Positions 45,150-54,301 are shown, numbered from the stretch's first letter. The stretch is 64,000 bases of DNA from Bacteroidaceae bacterium (GCA_017521285.1 JAFXDG010000043.1:1-64000), one strand, 5' to 3'. Notes: generated by a model from the sequence alone, not told the origin. Numbers and translations are program-made.

Positions 45150-46027
45150 TTGGCAGAGAGCAGCACCTCATACCCGACATCGCCTATTTCTGCCGCCGTC
45201 TTGGCATACGTACTTCCTGCACACCCTATGATATGCCTTGTCGCGGCGAGTGTGTACAGTTCGACAACCGCATCCTGCATACCACTCACAGAATTTCTGT
45301 CTGCCTTACGGGGGGAAGTTATGATGCGTTCCCCAAAGGCTTCCTGTATTGTCTTCTTTTCCTCCTCAGAATCGGTGGCCAAGAAGAACCGTGTGGTTTC
45401 ATCCCGCTCAATTTCTTCTTCCATCCGCTTGATGAACAGAGTTGTCGGACTTTTCTGTATAGCTATGGCATGGTCAGTCCGCCGAATGTGTATTCCAATG
45501 GTATGTGCGTTGAAGCGGTTGACATTCTCCTTGATTCTTTCTTGCAGTTCCTTTGTAGGTTCAAACATCTTGAATTTCCGGCTACCCTCCTCCACGCAGA
45601 AATCACAGAAGGCAGCGATATAGTGTGTCTCCATATTGCACCAAACGGTGAAGTCGGAGTTTTTCAACGCATGTTCGGCCGTTTCGGACTCATACATGGC
45701 CTTATCGAAAAGGAACCGTTGGAATATCCTTGGGACATAGAGATTCTTCCTCCGCGGTCTGTCATGGATGAGATAATCTAACCTGGTCGCCTCTTTCACC
45801 GTCACTCCATTCCCGCCAATGGGTGCAAACAGTTGGTGGAAAGGGCAGTTCAGTTCCCATCCTGTGAACCAAATGATTTCTAATGTTGCGTTGCTCTTGC
45901 GGGCAAGTGTCATCGCAGAATTGACTCCTTTCATTCTGTTGGCCAATCCTCCGACAGGCACAAATGTAATATGCCTGCTGTTTTCCTTTAGCGGCATCAT
46001 GCACTCCTGGGATGTTTTCATCTTCAT
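45137..46027 (-). CDS. fucosyltransferase-like glycosyltransferase
   Basis: 296 residues from ATG 46027 (46021 is also possible); the long upstream extension overlaps the acyltransferase gene and is rejected. 'PVGGLANRMKGVNSAMTLA' at the start and 'GIHIRRTDHA' in the middle are the donor-binding H-x-R-R-x-D type motif of alpha-1,2/1,6-fucosyltransferase-like enzymes. 'FLATDSEEEKKTI' and 'DAVVELYTLAATRHIIG' also fit. No signal peptide; cytoplasmic sugar transfer to a glycan or lipid-linked acceptor is likely. 10 bases after the acyltransferase. Confidence 0.75.
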   Translation of the reverse strand: MKMKTSQECMMPLKENSRHITFVPVGGLANRMKGVNSAMTLARKSNATLEIIWFTGWELNCPFHQLFAPIGGNGVTVKEATRLDYLIHDRPRRKNLYVPRIFQRFLFDKAMYESETAEHALKNSDFTVWCNMETHYIAAFCDFCVEEGSRKFKMFEPTKELQERIKENVNRFNAHTIGIHIRRTDHAIAIQKSPTTLFIKRMEEEIERDETTRFFLATDSEEEKKTIQEAFGERIITSPRKADRNSVSGMQDAVVELYTLAATRHIIGCAGSTYAKTAAEIGDVGYEVLLSANYSK

Positions 46028-46037
46028 GTTTTTATTC

Positions 46038-46988
46038 TCATTTAAGCATTTTCTCCTTTCCAAAGAACCATTGGGACAAACGACATTTATCCATGCACCA
46101 TGTAATGGCCAGACAACCAGATATAGTAATCGCGATGGTGAAAAAAGCGAAACAACATCCAGAAGGGTCAAACATGAAAATGGGTTGATACATACGTGAA
46201 AGCATAGTAAAGAGTGGAGAAAACAGCAAAAGAACCATTGTGTTTCTACCTATCGTACACATTGCCTGTTCTACCATTTTCGGTAGCTTAGGACATATCC
46301 ACAAAGAAAAGCTGATAACCAAATAAGTGATGATTATACACGACAACTTCAGTCCCAAGAGATTTTCCTGCTTACTACACAAGATGATTAAAGGAACGAC
46401 GCTCCATACCGACGGTTGAAAGAACGATTGGAATTTAACCTCGTACGTCTTGATTCCCACACCAATAAGGAAATACATCGAATAGGAAAAACTCATCAGA
46501 CACATTATCTCAGACACTCCCCAATAACAAAGTCCCAAGACTATGAGAAAAGAAAGTGGAGAAAACCTCCTTCCCACCAATTCCACAATAAGATAGTAGC
46601 ATAATCGGCAAAGAATCAATGTATGCAGATACCAATATGGGCCAACGGGAGCCATAAATATTTTCGTAAGAATTGTGCACAGACTCATCTCACCGACATA
46701 CTCACGTACTGGTAAGAACGAAGAAGCTATCACATACCCTGCTTCCATCACAGCATAGGGGAAAAATATCCACCGCATAGAACACAGAAACTCTTTCCCG
46801 CTTTTTCTTGCCGATGACAGGAACCCTGACAAGATAAGGAAGACGGGCATATGGAATGTATATACCACCTGTTTCATATAGGGATAGTTGTCGCCAATAT
46901 ATACCAAGTGAAAAAGTATCATCAGTATAATGAAGATTCCTTTTAAGTAATCTAATTGCGGTATATGCATCTCTTCTCTTTTTTGCAT
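46038..46988 (-). CDS. membrane acyltransferase (acyltransferase-3 family)
   Basis: 316 residues with about ten hydrophobic segments. The family opening is 'QLDYLKGIFIILMILFHL', with the conserved His after the first helix, and 'VYTFHMPVFLILSGFL' follows. Such proteins O-acetylate or succinylate surface glycans. It precedes a fucosyltransferase-like gene in the same operon, so both may decorate one glycan. A second in-frame ATG (46970) is possible as the start. Confidence 0.85.
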   Translation of the reverse strand: MQKREEMHIPQLDYLKGIFIILMILFHLVYIGDNYPYMKQVVYTFHMPVFLILSGFLSSARKSGKEFLCSMRWIFFPYAVMEAGYVIASSFLPVREYVGEMSLCTILTKIFMAPVGPYWYLHTLILCRLCYYLIVELVGRRFSPLSFLIVLGLCYWGVSEIMCLMSFSYSMYFLIGVGIKTYEVKFQSFFQPSVWSVVPLIILCSKQENLLGLKLSCIIITYLVISFSLWICPKLPKMVEQAMCTIGRNTMVLLLFSPLFTMLSRMYQPIFMFDPSGCCFAFFTIAITISGCLAITWCMDKCRLSQWFFGKEKMLK

Positions 46989-47238
46989 GCAAAATTAGAA
47001 GAAGAGCCATGAATGGGCAATGAAATACAGCCCGTGAACGACAGGTTTATTCGGGACTATTCTGTGTGCGTGACAGGACAGTCCTTTGCGGGAAAGTTGA
47101 GAATCAAGCACGTAGTTATGCCATGAAGATGGAATGATACTTGAATATACCTGTTGTTGATTTCAAAGGATTCGGGAACTATGGTGAGAAACCTGAAACA
47201 TACAAAGAGAAAAAACAAAAGAGCTGCTTTAGTTCTTT

Positions 47239-47318
47239 ATTTCACGTCGTGGAATATATATTCCACGCTTTGGTATATTCATTTCGCGACGTGAAATGAA
47301 TATTTCACGTCGCGAAAT
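47239..47318. repeat. array of four 17-base palindromes spaced every 21 bases
   Basis: Units start at 47239, 47260, 47281 and 47302, each 17 bases with a 4-base spacer. Units 3 and 4 (ATTTCGCGACGTGAAAT and ATTTCACGTCGCGAAAT) are each almost palindromic and are reverse complements of each other; unit 1 is ATTTCACGTCGTGGAAT; unit 2 is degenerate. A single related unit lies at 18083-18099. Confidence 0.8.
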
Positions 47319-47470
47319 AAAGAAGTTGGCCTGATTCTTTCAATTTTTTAGTTGTATGTTCAAAGTTTAGCAAATGACAAAGGATTTTTTTTAATCCGTA
47401 TTTTGCCGAAGTCGTCATTCGATTCGGGTACAACTTCAGCAGAACACCTCAAGACAAAGGGTAAAAATAA

Positions 47471-47569
47471 ATTCAGGCACGGATTACACGGATTACACGG
47501 ACAAATTATTGCTTTTGGGTATAAAACAAAAACATAAATCCGTGTAATCCGCGTAATCCGCGCCTGAAT
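47471..47569. repeat. GCGGATT-type inverted repeat, TTCAGGC variant
   Basis: Arms 47471-47501 and 47539-47569 pair at 29 of 31 positions; ends read TTCAGGCACGGATTACACGG. It lies just after the stop of the minus-strand exported protein gene. Confidence 0.8.
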
Positions 47570-47605
47570 CTTCTCTTGGGAAAGGCAGCCTGCCTTTGCG
47601 GGACG

Positions 47606-48436
47606 TTATTCCGCTATCATCACCTTGCCACTCTCGCGTTGTCCGTCGGGATAGGTCACGATGTAGAGGCAGGCGGCAGGAGTCCTGTCAACCTTCACCG
47701 TTGCAGTAGCGTCGGCAAAGCGGGCTTCGCCAACTTTGGTGGCATCCATGGTGTAAACTTCCAACTTTACAGCATCGGGAGCATAGCAGCGGAGAAGCGA
47801 ACCGGATGCCTCGACTTTCAAGGCTGAAGCCTTAGGAGTGTCCATGCCTGTGACCCTGGAAACAGGGCGCGACATGACCATATAATCCCGATATAGCGGC
47901 ACGTCGTTCTGTTCGGCCAGTGTCACGTGATAATAGTCTTCGGTGAAACCCGGGATAAAGATGTCAACGTAGTGCAAAATCATGTCGGTGCTCTCGGGAT
48001 CCATGTCGAAGCGTTGCAGGTGTACCGAGTCACCAATGATTTGGCAATGGATGTAGTGCTTGTCGTAGCCACGAGCTTCCAAGGTTCCTTTGATGCGCAG
48101 ATAGTTGCCTTCGATACTCATGGTGAACTCTTGCTGGTGAGGTTTCACTGATGAAAGCATTTTATCTACGGCCGGATTGTGGGGATATTCGGTCACGGCA
48201 TCCCAATCGTGAATGGTCGGGACATGGATGGTCGGCTGGCTGGGTTGCGGTGGTGTCACCACTGTGCCTGTATCAATGGGTTCGTAAGGCACATCGGGTA
48301 CTACAGGCTCAGATGGGGTGGACGGCACTGAGGGGACATAGTCGGCCGTATCAGTTTCAGCCACGAAAGTGGGGGCAGCGTACACACTGCACATGCTGGC
48401 GGTGCAAACAAGGAGGGTCAGTAGTCTCTTCTTCAT
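47606..48436 (-). CDS. exported protein with Pro-rich linker and sorting-like tail
   Basis: 276 residues, signal peptide ending SVYAA. A Pro/Ser/Thr/Val-rich stretch (about 30-75) precedes a folded middle ('DYYHVTLAEQNDVPLYRDY'). The last 70 residues ('GSLLRCYAPDAVKLEVYTMD', 'PAACLYIVTYPDGQ') resemble a type IX sorting tail, although it is short. No family recognised. It starts 13 bases after the lipoprotein gene and is co-transcribed with it. Confidence 0.65.
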   Translation of the reverse strand: MKKRLLTLLVCTASMCSVYAAPTFVAETDTADYVPSVPSTPSEPVVPDVPYEPIDTGTVVTPPQPSQPTIHVPTIHDWDAVTEYPHNPAVDKMLSSVKPHQQEFTMSIEGNYLRIKGTLEARGYDKHYIHCQIIGDSVHLQRFDMDPESTDMILHYVDIFIPGFTEDYYHVTLAEQNDVPLYRDYMVMSRPVSRVTGMDTPKASALKVEASGSLLRCYAPDAVKLEVYTMDATKVGEARFADATATVKVDRTPAACLYIVTYPDGQRESGKVMIAE

Positions 48437-48449
48437 AATGTCATAGGTG

Positions 48450-49172
48450 TTAAAGGGTTGATTGATTTTTTATTTGTTGTATCTCCAGAGAATCCAATCT
48501 TTCCAGTGATGACGATGTGGGGTCGGCAGGTGGTGCGAAGATGTTCCATCCGCCGTAAGTGCTGTTGCTCTCGTTGTCAAGCTCAGGGTATTGTATGCCT
48601 GCGCATCGGATGATGGCACAGGGGTCCAAGCGAAGGCTTTCCCTGCTTGTCAGGAAGATGGCACCATTAGCTACCAGTTCCAATGTACCTCCCGCTTGGA
48701 TGGTGAGGTCGAGTTGCCTGAGTATTCCGCTGACAGACAGTACTCCTCCGTCTTCGACGGTAACGGTAGCATCGGCATGCATAATCCATTCCGCGAGAAT
48801 GTCAAGTTCCCCTCCACGTTGTACGACGATGTGCGAATCTATAGTCTGGTCGTATCCGACAAACAAAGTGGTGTCCATTTGGCAGTCATCAATATATAAG
48901 GTCTCCAACCGGGTTTGAGGCATTTTGCCTGGCAGTTGGCTTTCGGAAGGGATGCTGTCGGATGGATTACCGCCTGGAAAAATAGGGTCATCGTCTTCGC
49001 CCGGAGTCGCGGGGGGCTGTTCACCGGGTGTCATGTGTGTCTTGTCATCGTCGAGAGCAGGTCCTTTGTCGGTGATGATAATCTTTTCGTCCTCCTTATC
49101 CAGGTCAATGGATGAACAGGAGAAGCAACTGCCGGCCATTGTCAGGATTCCAATAATGTATTTCGCTTTCAT
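48450..49172 (-). CDS. lipoprotein, acidic/Pro-rich, with beta-solenoid-like middle
   Basis: 240 residues with a lipoprotein signal (SCFSCSS). Acidic and Pro/Gly-rich residues about 25-90, then repeated short strands ('DSHIVVQRGGELDILAEW', 'HADATVTVEDGGVLSVSG', 'LDLTIQAGGTLELVANG') that look like a few beta-solenoid rungs with Gly-Gly turns. No family recognised. First gene of a two-gene minus-strand operon, with a full -7 element upstream. Confidence 0.7.
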   Translation of the reverse strand: MKAKYIIGILTMAGSCFSCSSIDLDKEDEKIIITDKGPALDDDKTHMTPGEQPPATPGEDDDPIFPGGNPSDSIPSESQLPGKMPQTRLETLYIDDCQMDTTLFVGYDQTIDSHIVVQRGGELDILAEWIMHADATVTVEDGGVLSVSGILRQLDLTIQAGGTLELVANGAIFLTSRESLRLDPCAIIRCAGIQYPELDNESNSTYGGWNIFAPPADPTSSSLERLDSLEIQQIKNQSTL

Positions 49173-49492
49173 AATCTTTTATGGTTTGGTTTATGTTTGA
49201 TGATGCAAAGATAAAGGGTCTATAGGAGACAACCAAGAGTTTTTTCTGATAATATCAGAAGGACAAGCCAAAAAGGAGATTTACCACACTTTTGTAACCC
49301 ACTGATTGTTAAGCAGGAAGATATTTTTCAGAAATCGACCGACTGCAAATACAATGTGCCGCTTACAAGCCTCTTTCCTCCGTTTTGAAGGAGAAAAGAG
49401 GTAAAAAACATGCGCAATGAAGAGTTGCTTTTTGCGTATGTGCATTTTTATCTGTTACTTTGCATTCAACAAATCAAAGAGAGACAACCTCT
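49173..49492. other. divergent intergenic region with two promoters and a palindrome
   Basis: A minus-strand -7 element reads TATCTTTG (49205-49212) for the lipoprotein operon. A plus-strand element TTACTTTG (49455-49462) serves the TPR gene. TTCTGATA-A-TATCAGAA at 49243-49259 is a perfect 17-base palindrome suited to a dimeric regulator, and a CCTCTTTCCTCC hairpin lies at about 49371-49406. Confidence 0.55.
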
Positions 49493-51346
49493 ATGAAACA
49501 GATAGTATGGATGGTGTTTCTGCTCGTGGCGGCCAGTGGTTGCACGAACGAAAACGAACTGTGGTTGGAGCGGGCGGAGACCTGCATGGAAGCTGATGCG
49601 GCTTGTGCCTACGGATGCTTGCAACAGATTGCCCCGACAAGTGACGAGCTGACCGACGAAGAACGGGCCAAGTATGCCCTGTTGCGGGTGCAGGCCATGC
49701 ACAAGTGCCGGATGCCGCTGAGCGACGATTCGCTGATCAATGTGGCTGTAGCGTATTATCAGGCCAAAGGTGAGAAACACCTATTGGCCAAGGCTTTGCT
49801 CTACAAGGGATTGGTACACAAGCAGAACAGGCAAGTGGAGCGGGCGGCCGCTGCCTTTGTGGCCAGCGAACGGAACTTTGCACAAGTGGACGACAACCAA
49901 TACAAGGCTCTGCTGTCCGACCACTATGGCATGTTGCTCTTCAATCAAGCCATGTATGAAGAGGCGTTGCACTATTTCAAGCAGACGCGAGAATACGAAA
50001 TGAAGGGCGACTCGGTCCATTATGTGGTGTCCACTTATCGGCGTATGGCTATGGTGTACGACCTGTTGGGGCATAAGGACAGTGCCCGGACTTGCTACAC
50101 TGATGGCCTTGCGTATGCCGATGAAAAAGGAATCCGGTCAAGAAACTACTACTTGCTGTTGCAGAATTATGCTTCGTTCCTGACCGAAAGAGAAGAGTAC
50201 CCGGAAGCTGAGCGGTTACTGCTGCAATGCGCCGGCCAATTGTCCGATTCAATCTATGCCCATACCCTCAACTCCTCATTGGCTACGCTTTACTATGAGA
50301 AAGGTGAGTATGAAACAGCCATTGAGTATGCCGAGAAGACATTGAGGAGCGAAGACAGCCTGACAGTGTGCGGTGGACACCTGCGCCTCTACAAGATTTA
50401 CCGCGATATGGGAGACTTGGAAACAGCCATGCGCCACCATGACCTTTACCGCCTATATGACAGCGACTTGGAGAAACGGAAAAGAACGGCACAAGTGGCA
50501 GCCATTCCCTATCGGATGGAGAACCGCCAATTGAAAACCGAGAATCAGACATGGAGGCAGATGCAATGGAGATGGATGGGAACAGTCGTTGCCCTGTTGA
50601 TTGCCACCTGTGGCATTTTCTGCCTAATCCGTAAAAGGTACAAACGGGAACAGGTCCGTCATATACAACAATTGGAGAAGATGAAACAGACCCTTGTCCG
50701 GACAGAACAGCAATTGGGGGAAACGACCGTAAACTTTGGTGGACTGAAAGGAGTGGTCACCAGTCAGACCAATGCCATCAACCGATTGAAAGAGGAACAA
50801 CTGCAAGCCAAAGAGGAGCATAAAGAAGAAATCAGACGATTGAAAGAGAGCATACGGACACTGGAAGCCGACATCCGTCAGATGAAAGAGGAAGACAGGA
50901 CGCTGAGGCGAAGAGAAAATGAACAAAAGCAGGACTTGAAAGGACTGCAACGGGAATTGAAAATGCAGACAGACAAATTGGCAATGGTGGAACACCAATG
51001 GGAAATAGACCAACGCCTGAACCATTTTGTGATGACCGGCCAGGATGCTGTAGCCGTAGATTTGCTGATGCAACTCAGATATGACAAGGAAAAACAAACA
51101 CGGTTTGACATCCGTTCGTCGGAATATTTGCCCTTGCTGAAAGTGTTGCTGAAACAAGAAGACCCTATGCTGCATGACAAACTGGAGATTTGTGGGTTGG
51201 AGCGTAACAAACTTACCATGTGCTACCTGATTGCCCTCGGATTGGACGATGTGGAAATGATGGCGCGCGCCGCTTGCCTGTCTCCCAATTCCGTGAAAGC
51301 CTACCGCAAGAAGTGCAGGGATATGGTTGAGGCATTGAAGCGTTGA
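49493..51346 (+). CDS. TPR lipoprotein with membrane helix, coiled coil and HTH-like end
   Basis: 617 residues from ATG 49493, lipoprotein signal (AASGC). Residues about 25-330 hold TPR repeats ('ALLYKGLVHKQNRQVERAA', 'YEKGEYETAIEYAEKTL'). A membrane helix is near 360-380 ('MGTVVALLIATCGIFCLI'), then a long charged coiled coil to about 505, then a C-terminal domain ending 'ACLSPNSVKAYRKKCRDMVE' that looks like a helix-turn-helix. This is the layout of Bacteroidetes TPR-type regulators with periplasmic sensing and a cytoplasmic output. A cleaved lipoprotein with an inner-membrane helix is unusual, so topology needs testing. Target unknown. Confidence 0.75.
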   Translation: MKQIVWMVFLLVAASGCTNENELWLERAETCMEADAACAYGCLQQIAPTSDELTDEERAKYALLRVQAMHKCRMPLSDDSLINVAVAYYQAKGEKHLLAKALLYKGLVHKQNRQVERAAAAFVASERNFAQVDDNQYKALLSDHYGMLLFNQAMYEEALHYFKQTREYEMKGDSVHYVVSTYRRMAMVYDLLGHKDSARTCYTDGLAYADEKGIRSRNYYLLLQNYASFLTEREEYPEAERLLLQCAGQLSDSIYAHTLNSSLATLYYEKGEYETAIEYAEKTLRSEDSLTVCGGHLRLYKIYRDMGDLETAMRHHDLYRLYDSDLEKRKRTAQVAAIPYRMENRQLKTENQTWRQMQWRWMGTVVALLIATCGIFCLIRKRYKREQVRHIQQLEKMKQTLVRTEQQLGETTVNFGGLKGVVTSQTNAINRLKEEQLQAKEEHKEEIRRLKESIRTLEADIRQMKEEDRTLRRRENEQKQDLKGLQRELKMQTDKLAMVEHQWEIDQRLNHFVMTGQDAVAVDLLMQLRYDKEKQTRFDIRSSEYLPLLKVLLKQEDPMLHDKLEICGLERNKLTMCYLIALGLDDVEMMARAACLSPNSVKAYRKKCRDMVEALKR

Positions 51347-51554
51347 GAACGTTTCCCTTTTCAAGGTGCAACATACGAAATCGGCAACCAGCTGCCCACC
51401 TTAATTATTATATGCGTACGCACGCACGAGAGGGTTCCGAATCATGTTTTCCTCATCTTTCCCTCTCAGAAAGGTGGGAAATTGAAAAAATCTATGTACC
51501 TTAGCGGCGAAAAAGAAAATTCATACTTAAACCATTAAACCAAAAACAAAAAAA

Positions 51555-52823
51555 ATGAAAGTAAAAGCAACATTACTGATGCTGATGGCTGCCCTCTGCA
51601 GTCAGGCACAAGAGTTCAGCTTTGATCTGACAGGCAACCGCCGTGTAGCCGAAGGTTGTACGGCCATTACCGAAACAAGTGTATATACTGACGAAGTGGG
51701 CTACGGCTACGACCTGCAACCGGCTCCAACAAAGAAGAGTACGGCTCCCTACTTCTTCTCTGTGAAAGTACCCGACGGCAACTACCATGTGACCGTGACA
51801 CTGGGCAGCAAGAAAAAGGCTGCAAACACCAGTGTGAGAGGAGAATCACGCCGATTGTTCATTGAAAACATTGCAACCAAGAAAGGAGAACTGAAAGAGT
51901 TTACTTTCACCATCAACAAACGTAACCCTGTCATCAATGAAAAGGAGAGCGTGAAGATAAAAGCACGCGAGAAGAGCAAACTGAACTGGGACAACAAACT
52001 GACCTTGGAATTCAATGGCGACGCTCCGGCCTGTGCACGCATTGACATCAAACGGGTAGAGGATGTGCCTACCATCTTCTTATGCGGAAACTCTACGGTG
52101 GTTGACCAGGACAACGAGCCTTGGGCCAGCTGGGGACAAATGATTCCGCGTTTCTTCACTGACAAGGTTTGTTTTGCCAACTATGCCGAGAGTGGAGAGT
52201 CAAGCAACACATTCATCGGAGCCGGCCGACTGAAAAAAGCCTTGTCACAAATGAAGGCAGGAGACTATATCTTCATGGAATTCGGCCACAACGACGAAAA
52301 ACAGAAACGCCCGGGATGCGGCGCTTGGGGACACTTCATCTACAACCTGAAGATTTATATCGACGAAGCTCGCGCACGCGGTGCACACCCCGTACTGGTG
52401 ACACCGACCCAACGACGTAACTTCAAGAACGGCAAGCTGGTAGATACTCACGGAGAATTTCCCGATGCTGTCAAATTCTTGGCAGAAAAGACCGGTACAC
52501 CCGTCATTGACCTGCAACAGATGACCACCGTCCTCTATGAGACATTGGGAGAAGAAGACTCCAAGAAAGCCTTGGTACACTATCCGGCAGGAACCTGGCC
52601 GGGACAAAGCAAACCTTTTGCTGACAACACTCACTTTAATCCCTATGGAGCTTATCAGATAGCCAAATGTGTAATTGAAGGATTGAAGAAATTGGACCAT
52701 CCGCTGGTACAATATCTGCGCGAAGACTATCCGGGATATAATCCTGCCCAACCTGACAGTTTCGAATCTTTCAAATGGAATAACAGCCCGTTCACGGAAA
52801 TAGAAAAGCCCGACGGAAACTGA
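51555..52823 (+). CDS. SGNH-type acetylesterase (rhamnogalacturonan acetylesterase-like)
   Basis: 422 residues, signal peptide ending SQAQ. The first 165 residues are a beta-rich domain. The catalytic SGNH part shows the blocks 'FLCGNSTVVDQD' (nucleophile Ser), 'AESGESSNTF', 'MEFGHNDEKQ' (Asn in the GHND box) and 'DNTHFNPYGAYQIA' (Asp-His). The pattern fits CE12-type rhamnogalacturonan or pectin acetylesterases. It likely removes acetyl groups from plant pectin in the periplasm, and its partner GH28-like gene is elsewhere in this window. Confidence 0.85.
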   Translation: MKVKATLLMLMAALCSQAQEFSFDLTGNRRVAEGCTAITETSVYTDEVGYGYDLQPAPTKKSTAPYFFSVKVPDGNYHVTVTLGSKKKAANTSVRGESRRLFIENIATKKGELKEFTFTINKRNPVINEKESVKIKAREKSKLNWDNKLTLEFNGDAPACARIDIKRVEDVPTIFLCGNSTVVDQDNEPWASWGQMIPRFFTDKVCFANYAESGESSNTFIGAGRLKKALSQMKAGDYIFMEFGHNDEKQKRPGCGAWGHFIYNLKIYIDEARARGAHPVLVTPTQRRNFKNGKLVDTHGEFPDAVKFLAEKTGTPVIDLQQMTTVLYETLGEEDSKKALVHYPAGTWPGQSKPFADNTHFNPYGAYQIAKCVIEGLKKLDHPLVQYLREDYPGYNPAQPDSFESFKWNNSPFTEIEKPDGN

Positions 52824-52829
52824 TAATCA

Positions 52830-52925
52830 GTAACGAGTGACGGGCTACAAGCTACGAGTTTATTAATGCGGCAAATACCTGTATTGTGCCCTGCCGCCCG
52901 TAGCTTGTAGCCCGTCACTCGTTAC
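52830..52925. repeat. perfect 27-base inverted repeat
   Basis: Left arm 52830-52856 and right arm 52899-52925 pair at all 27 positions (core GTGACGGGCTACAAGCTACG). The loop is 42 bases. It lies between the esterase and manC. Confidence 0.85.
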
Positions 52926-53010
52926 TTTCACAATAAATAACACACAATACTTGCCCATTTCAAAATAAAGGACTACCTTAGCGGAGCATTAACTAACAAA
53001 GGTTATTATC

Positions 53011-54099
53011 ATGAAAAATAATATGTATTGTGTAATCATGGCCGGGGGCATCGGTAGCCGCTTTTGGCCATTGAGCCGCAAGAAGTTACCTAAGCAATTC
53101 CTTGACTTTTATGGGACGGGACGCACCCTGCTGCAACAGACCTTCGACCGATACCGGAAAGTGGTAGAACAAGAGAATATCTATGTGGTAACCAATACCG
53201 AATATACCGAACTGGTGAAGGCGCAATTGCCCGAAATACCACCCACGCACATCCTGTCTGAACCGACCCGCCGTAATACGGCCCCTTGTATGGCATGGGC
53301 AACCTATCACATTCATGCCCTCAATGCAGATGCCAGTATCATTTTCACGCCTTCGGATCATCTGATAATCAGGGAGGATGAATTTATCCACGACATGTGC
53401 GAAGGATTCCACTTTGTAGAACGCCAAAACCGCTTGCTCTGTATTGGCATCCGCCCCCATCGGGCTGAAACCCGATATGGTTACATCCAAGTGGGGGACA
53501 ACGACGGAGGAAATTTCTATCACGTAAAAACCTTTACAGAAAAACCAGAGCAGGAACTGGCTGATGTTTTCCTTGAAAGTGGAGAATTCTACTGGAATGC
53601 CGGCATATTCTTGGGTAAAGCCCACACAATCATTGATGCATTCCGTTGCCATGCTCCCGAACTGACCGCCAGTTTCGAAGCCAACGGAGGAAGCACCCTG
53701 TACGGGACCGATGACGAATCTGGATTCATTAACAAGAATTTTCCGGCTTGCCCAAACATTTCCATTGAATATGGAATCTTGGAAAAGACAGATAATGTGT
53801 TCGTTATGACCTGTGATTTCGGATGGAGCGATTTGGGAACCTGGAGCACTTATTACGATACACTTCCGAAAGACGAACAAGGCAATGCACGACAACGCAA
53901 GAAAGTCATGTTGTATGATTGCGAGAATTGTTTTGTAGGAACCCGAAAGGAGAAGAAGGTGATAGTTGTACAAGGATTGCAGAACTATCTGATAGCAGAC
54001 ACCGATGACGCTCTGCTCATCTGCCCCAAAGAGAATACGAATATGCTCCGAAAATTCATCAACGACACTCAAGTCAAAATGGGTGACGAATTCATTTAG
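53011..54099 (+). CDS. manC: mannose-1-phosphate guanylyltransferase
   Basis: 362 residues. Makes GDP-mannose from GTP and mannose 1-phosphate, the precursor for GDP-fucose and mannose-containing glycans. The nucleotide-binding start is 'MAGGIGSRFWPLSRKKLPKQF', in parts; the active-site region shows 'EPTRRNTAPC', 'FTPSDHLI', 'FTEKPE' and 'SGEFYWNAGIFLGK'. It lacks the C-terminal isomerase half, so it is the single-function form. A strong terminator follows, before the dcw cluster. Confidence 0.93.
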   Translation: MKNNMYCVIMAGGIGSRFWPLSRKKLPKQFLDFYGTGRTLLQQTFDRYRKVVEQENIYVVTNTEYTELVKAQLPEIPPTHILSEPTRRNTAPCMAWATYHIHALNADASIIFTPSDHLIIREDEFIHDMCEGFHFVERQNRLLCIGIRPHRAETRYGYIQVGDNDGGNFYHVKTFTEKPEQELADVFLESGEFYWNAGIFLGKAHTIIDAFRCHAPELTASFEANGGSTLYGTDDESGFINKNFPACPNISIEYGILEKTDNVFVMTCDFGWSDLGTWSTYYDTLPKDEQGNARQRKKVMLYDCENCFVGTRKEKKVIVVQGLQNYLIADTDDALLICPKENTNMLRKFINDTQVKMGDEFI

Positions 54100-54124
54100 C
54101 TCCACTTTCATCCACTCAAGACAT

Positions 54125-54181
54125 AAGCGGATTGGCACCATTCCAACACGGAAAAGAGAATGTGCCAATCCGCTTGTTTTT
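54125..54181 (+). terminator. terminator after manC
   Basis: AAGCGGATTGGCACCATTC (54125-54143) pairs with GAATGTGCCAATCCGCTT (54158-54175) and is followed by a T-run. Confidence 0.85.
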
Positions 54182-54301
54182 ATCAAAAATGTGTACTTAA
54201 TCCTCCACTTTAAGCAGTATTCTCAGCCCTCTATCAACCAACGGCTTAAAGGTTCCAAAAAGAAAATTTCAATCTTTTACAAACTTTTTTTGTAAAAAGT
54301 G

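Larger units (their letters stand above)
46989..47605. other. intergenic region with a 21-bp-period palindrome array and an inverted repeat
   Basis: Six hundred bases with no convincing gene. It contains the palindrome array at 47239-47318 and the GCGGATT-type repeat at 47471-47569. No other feature stands out. Confidence 0.6.

Noticed and set aside
53086..54186. 366-codon minus-strand frame opposite manC
   Set aside because: manC is unmistakable and the antisense frame has no recognisable features.
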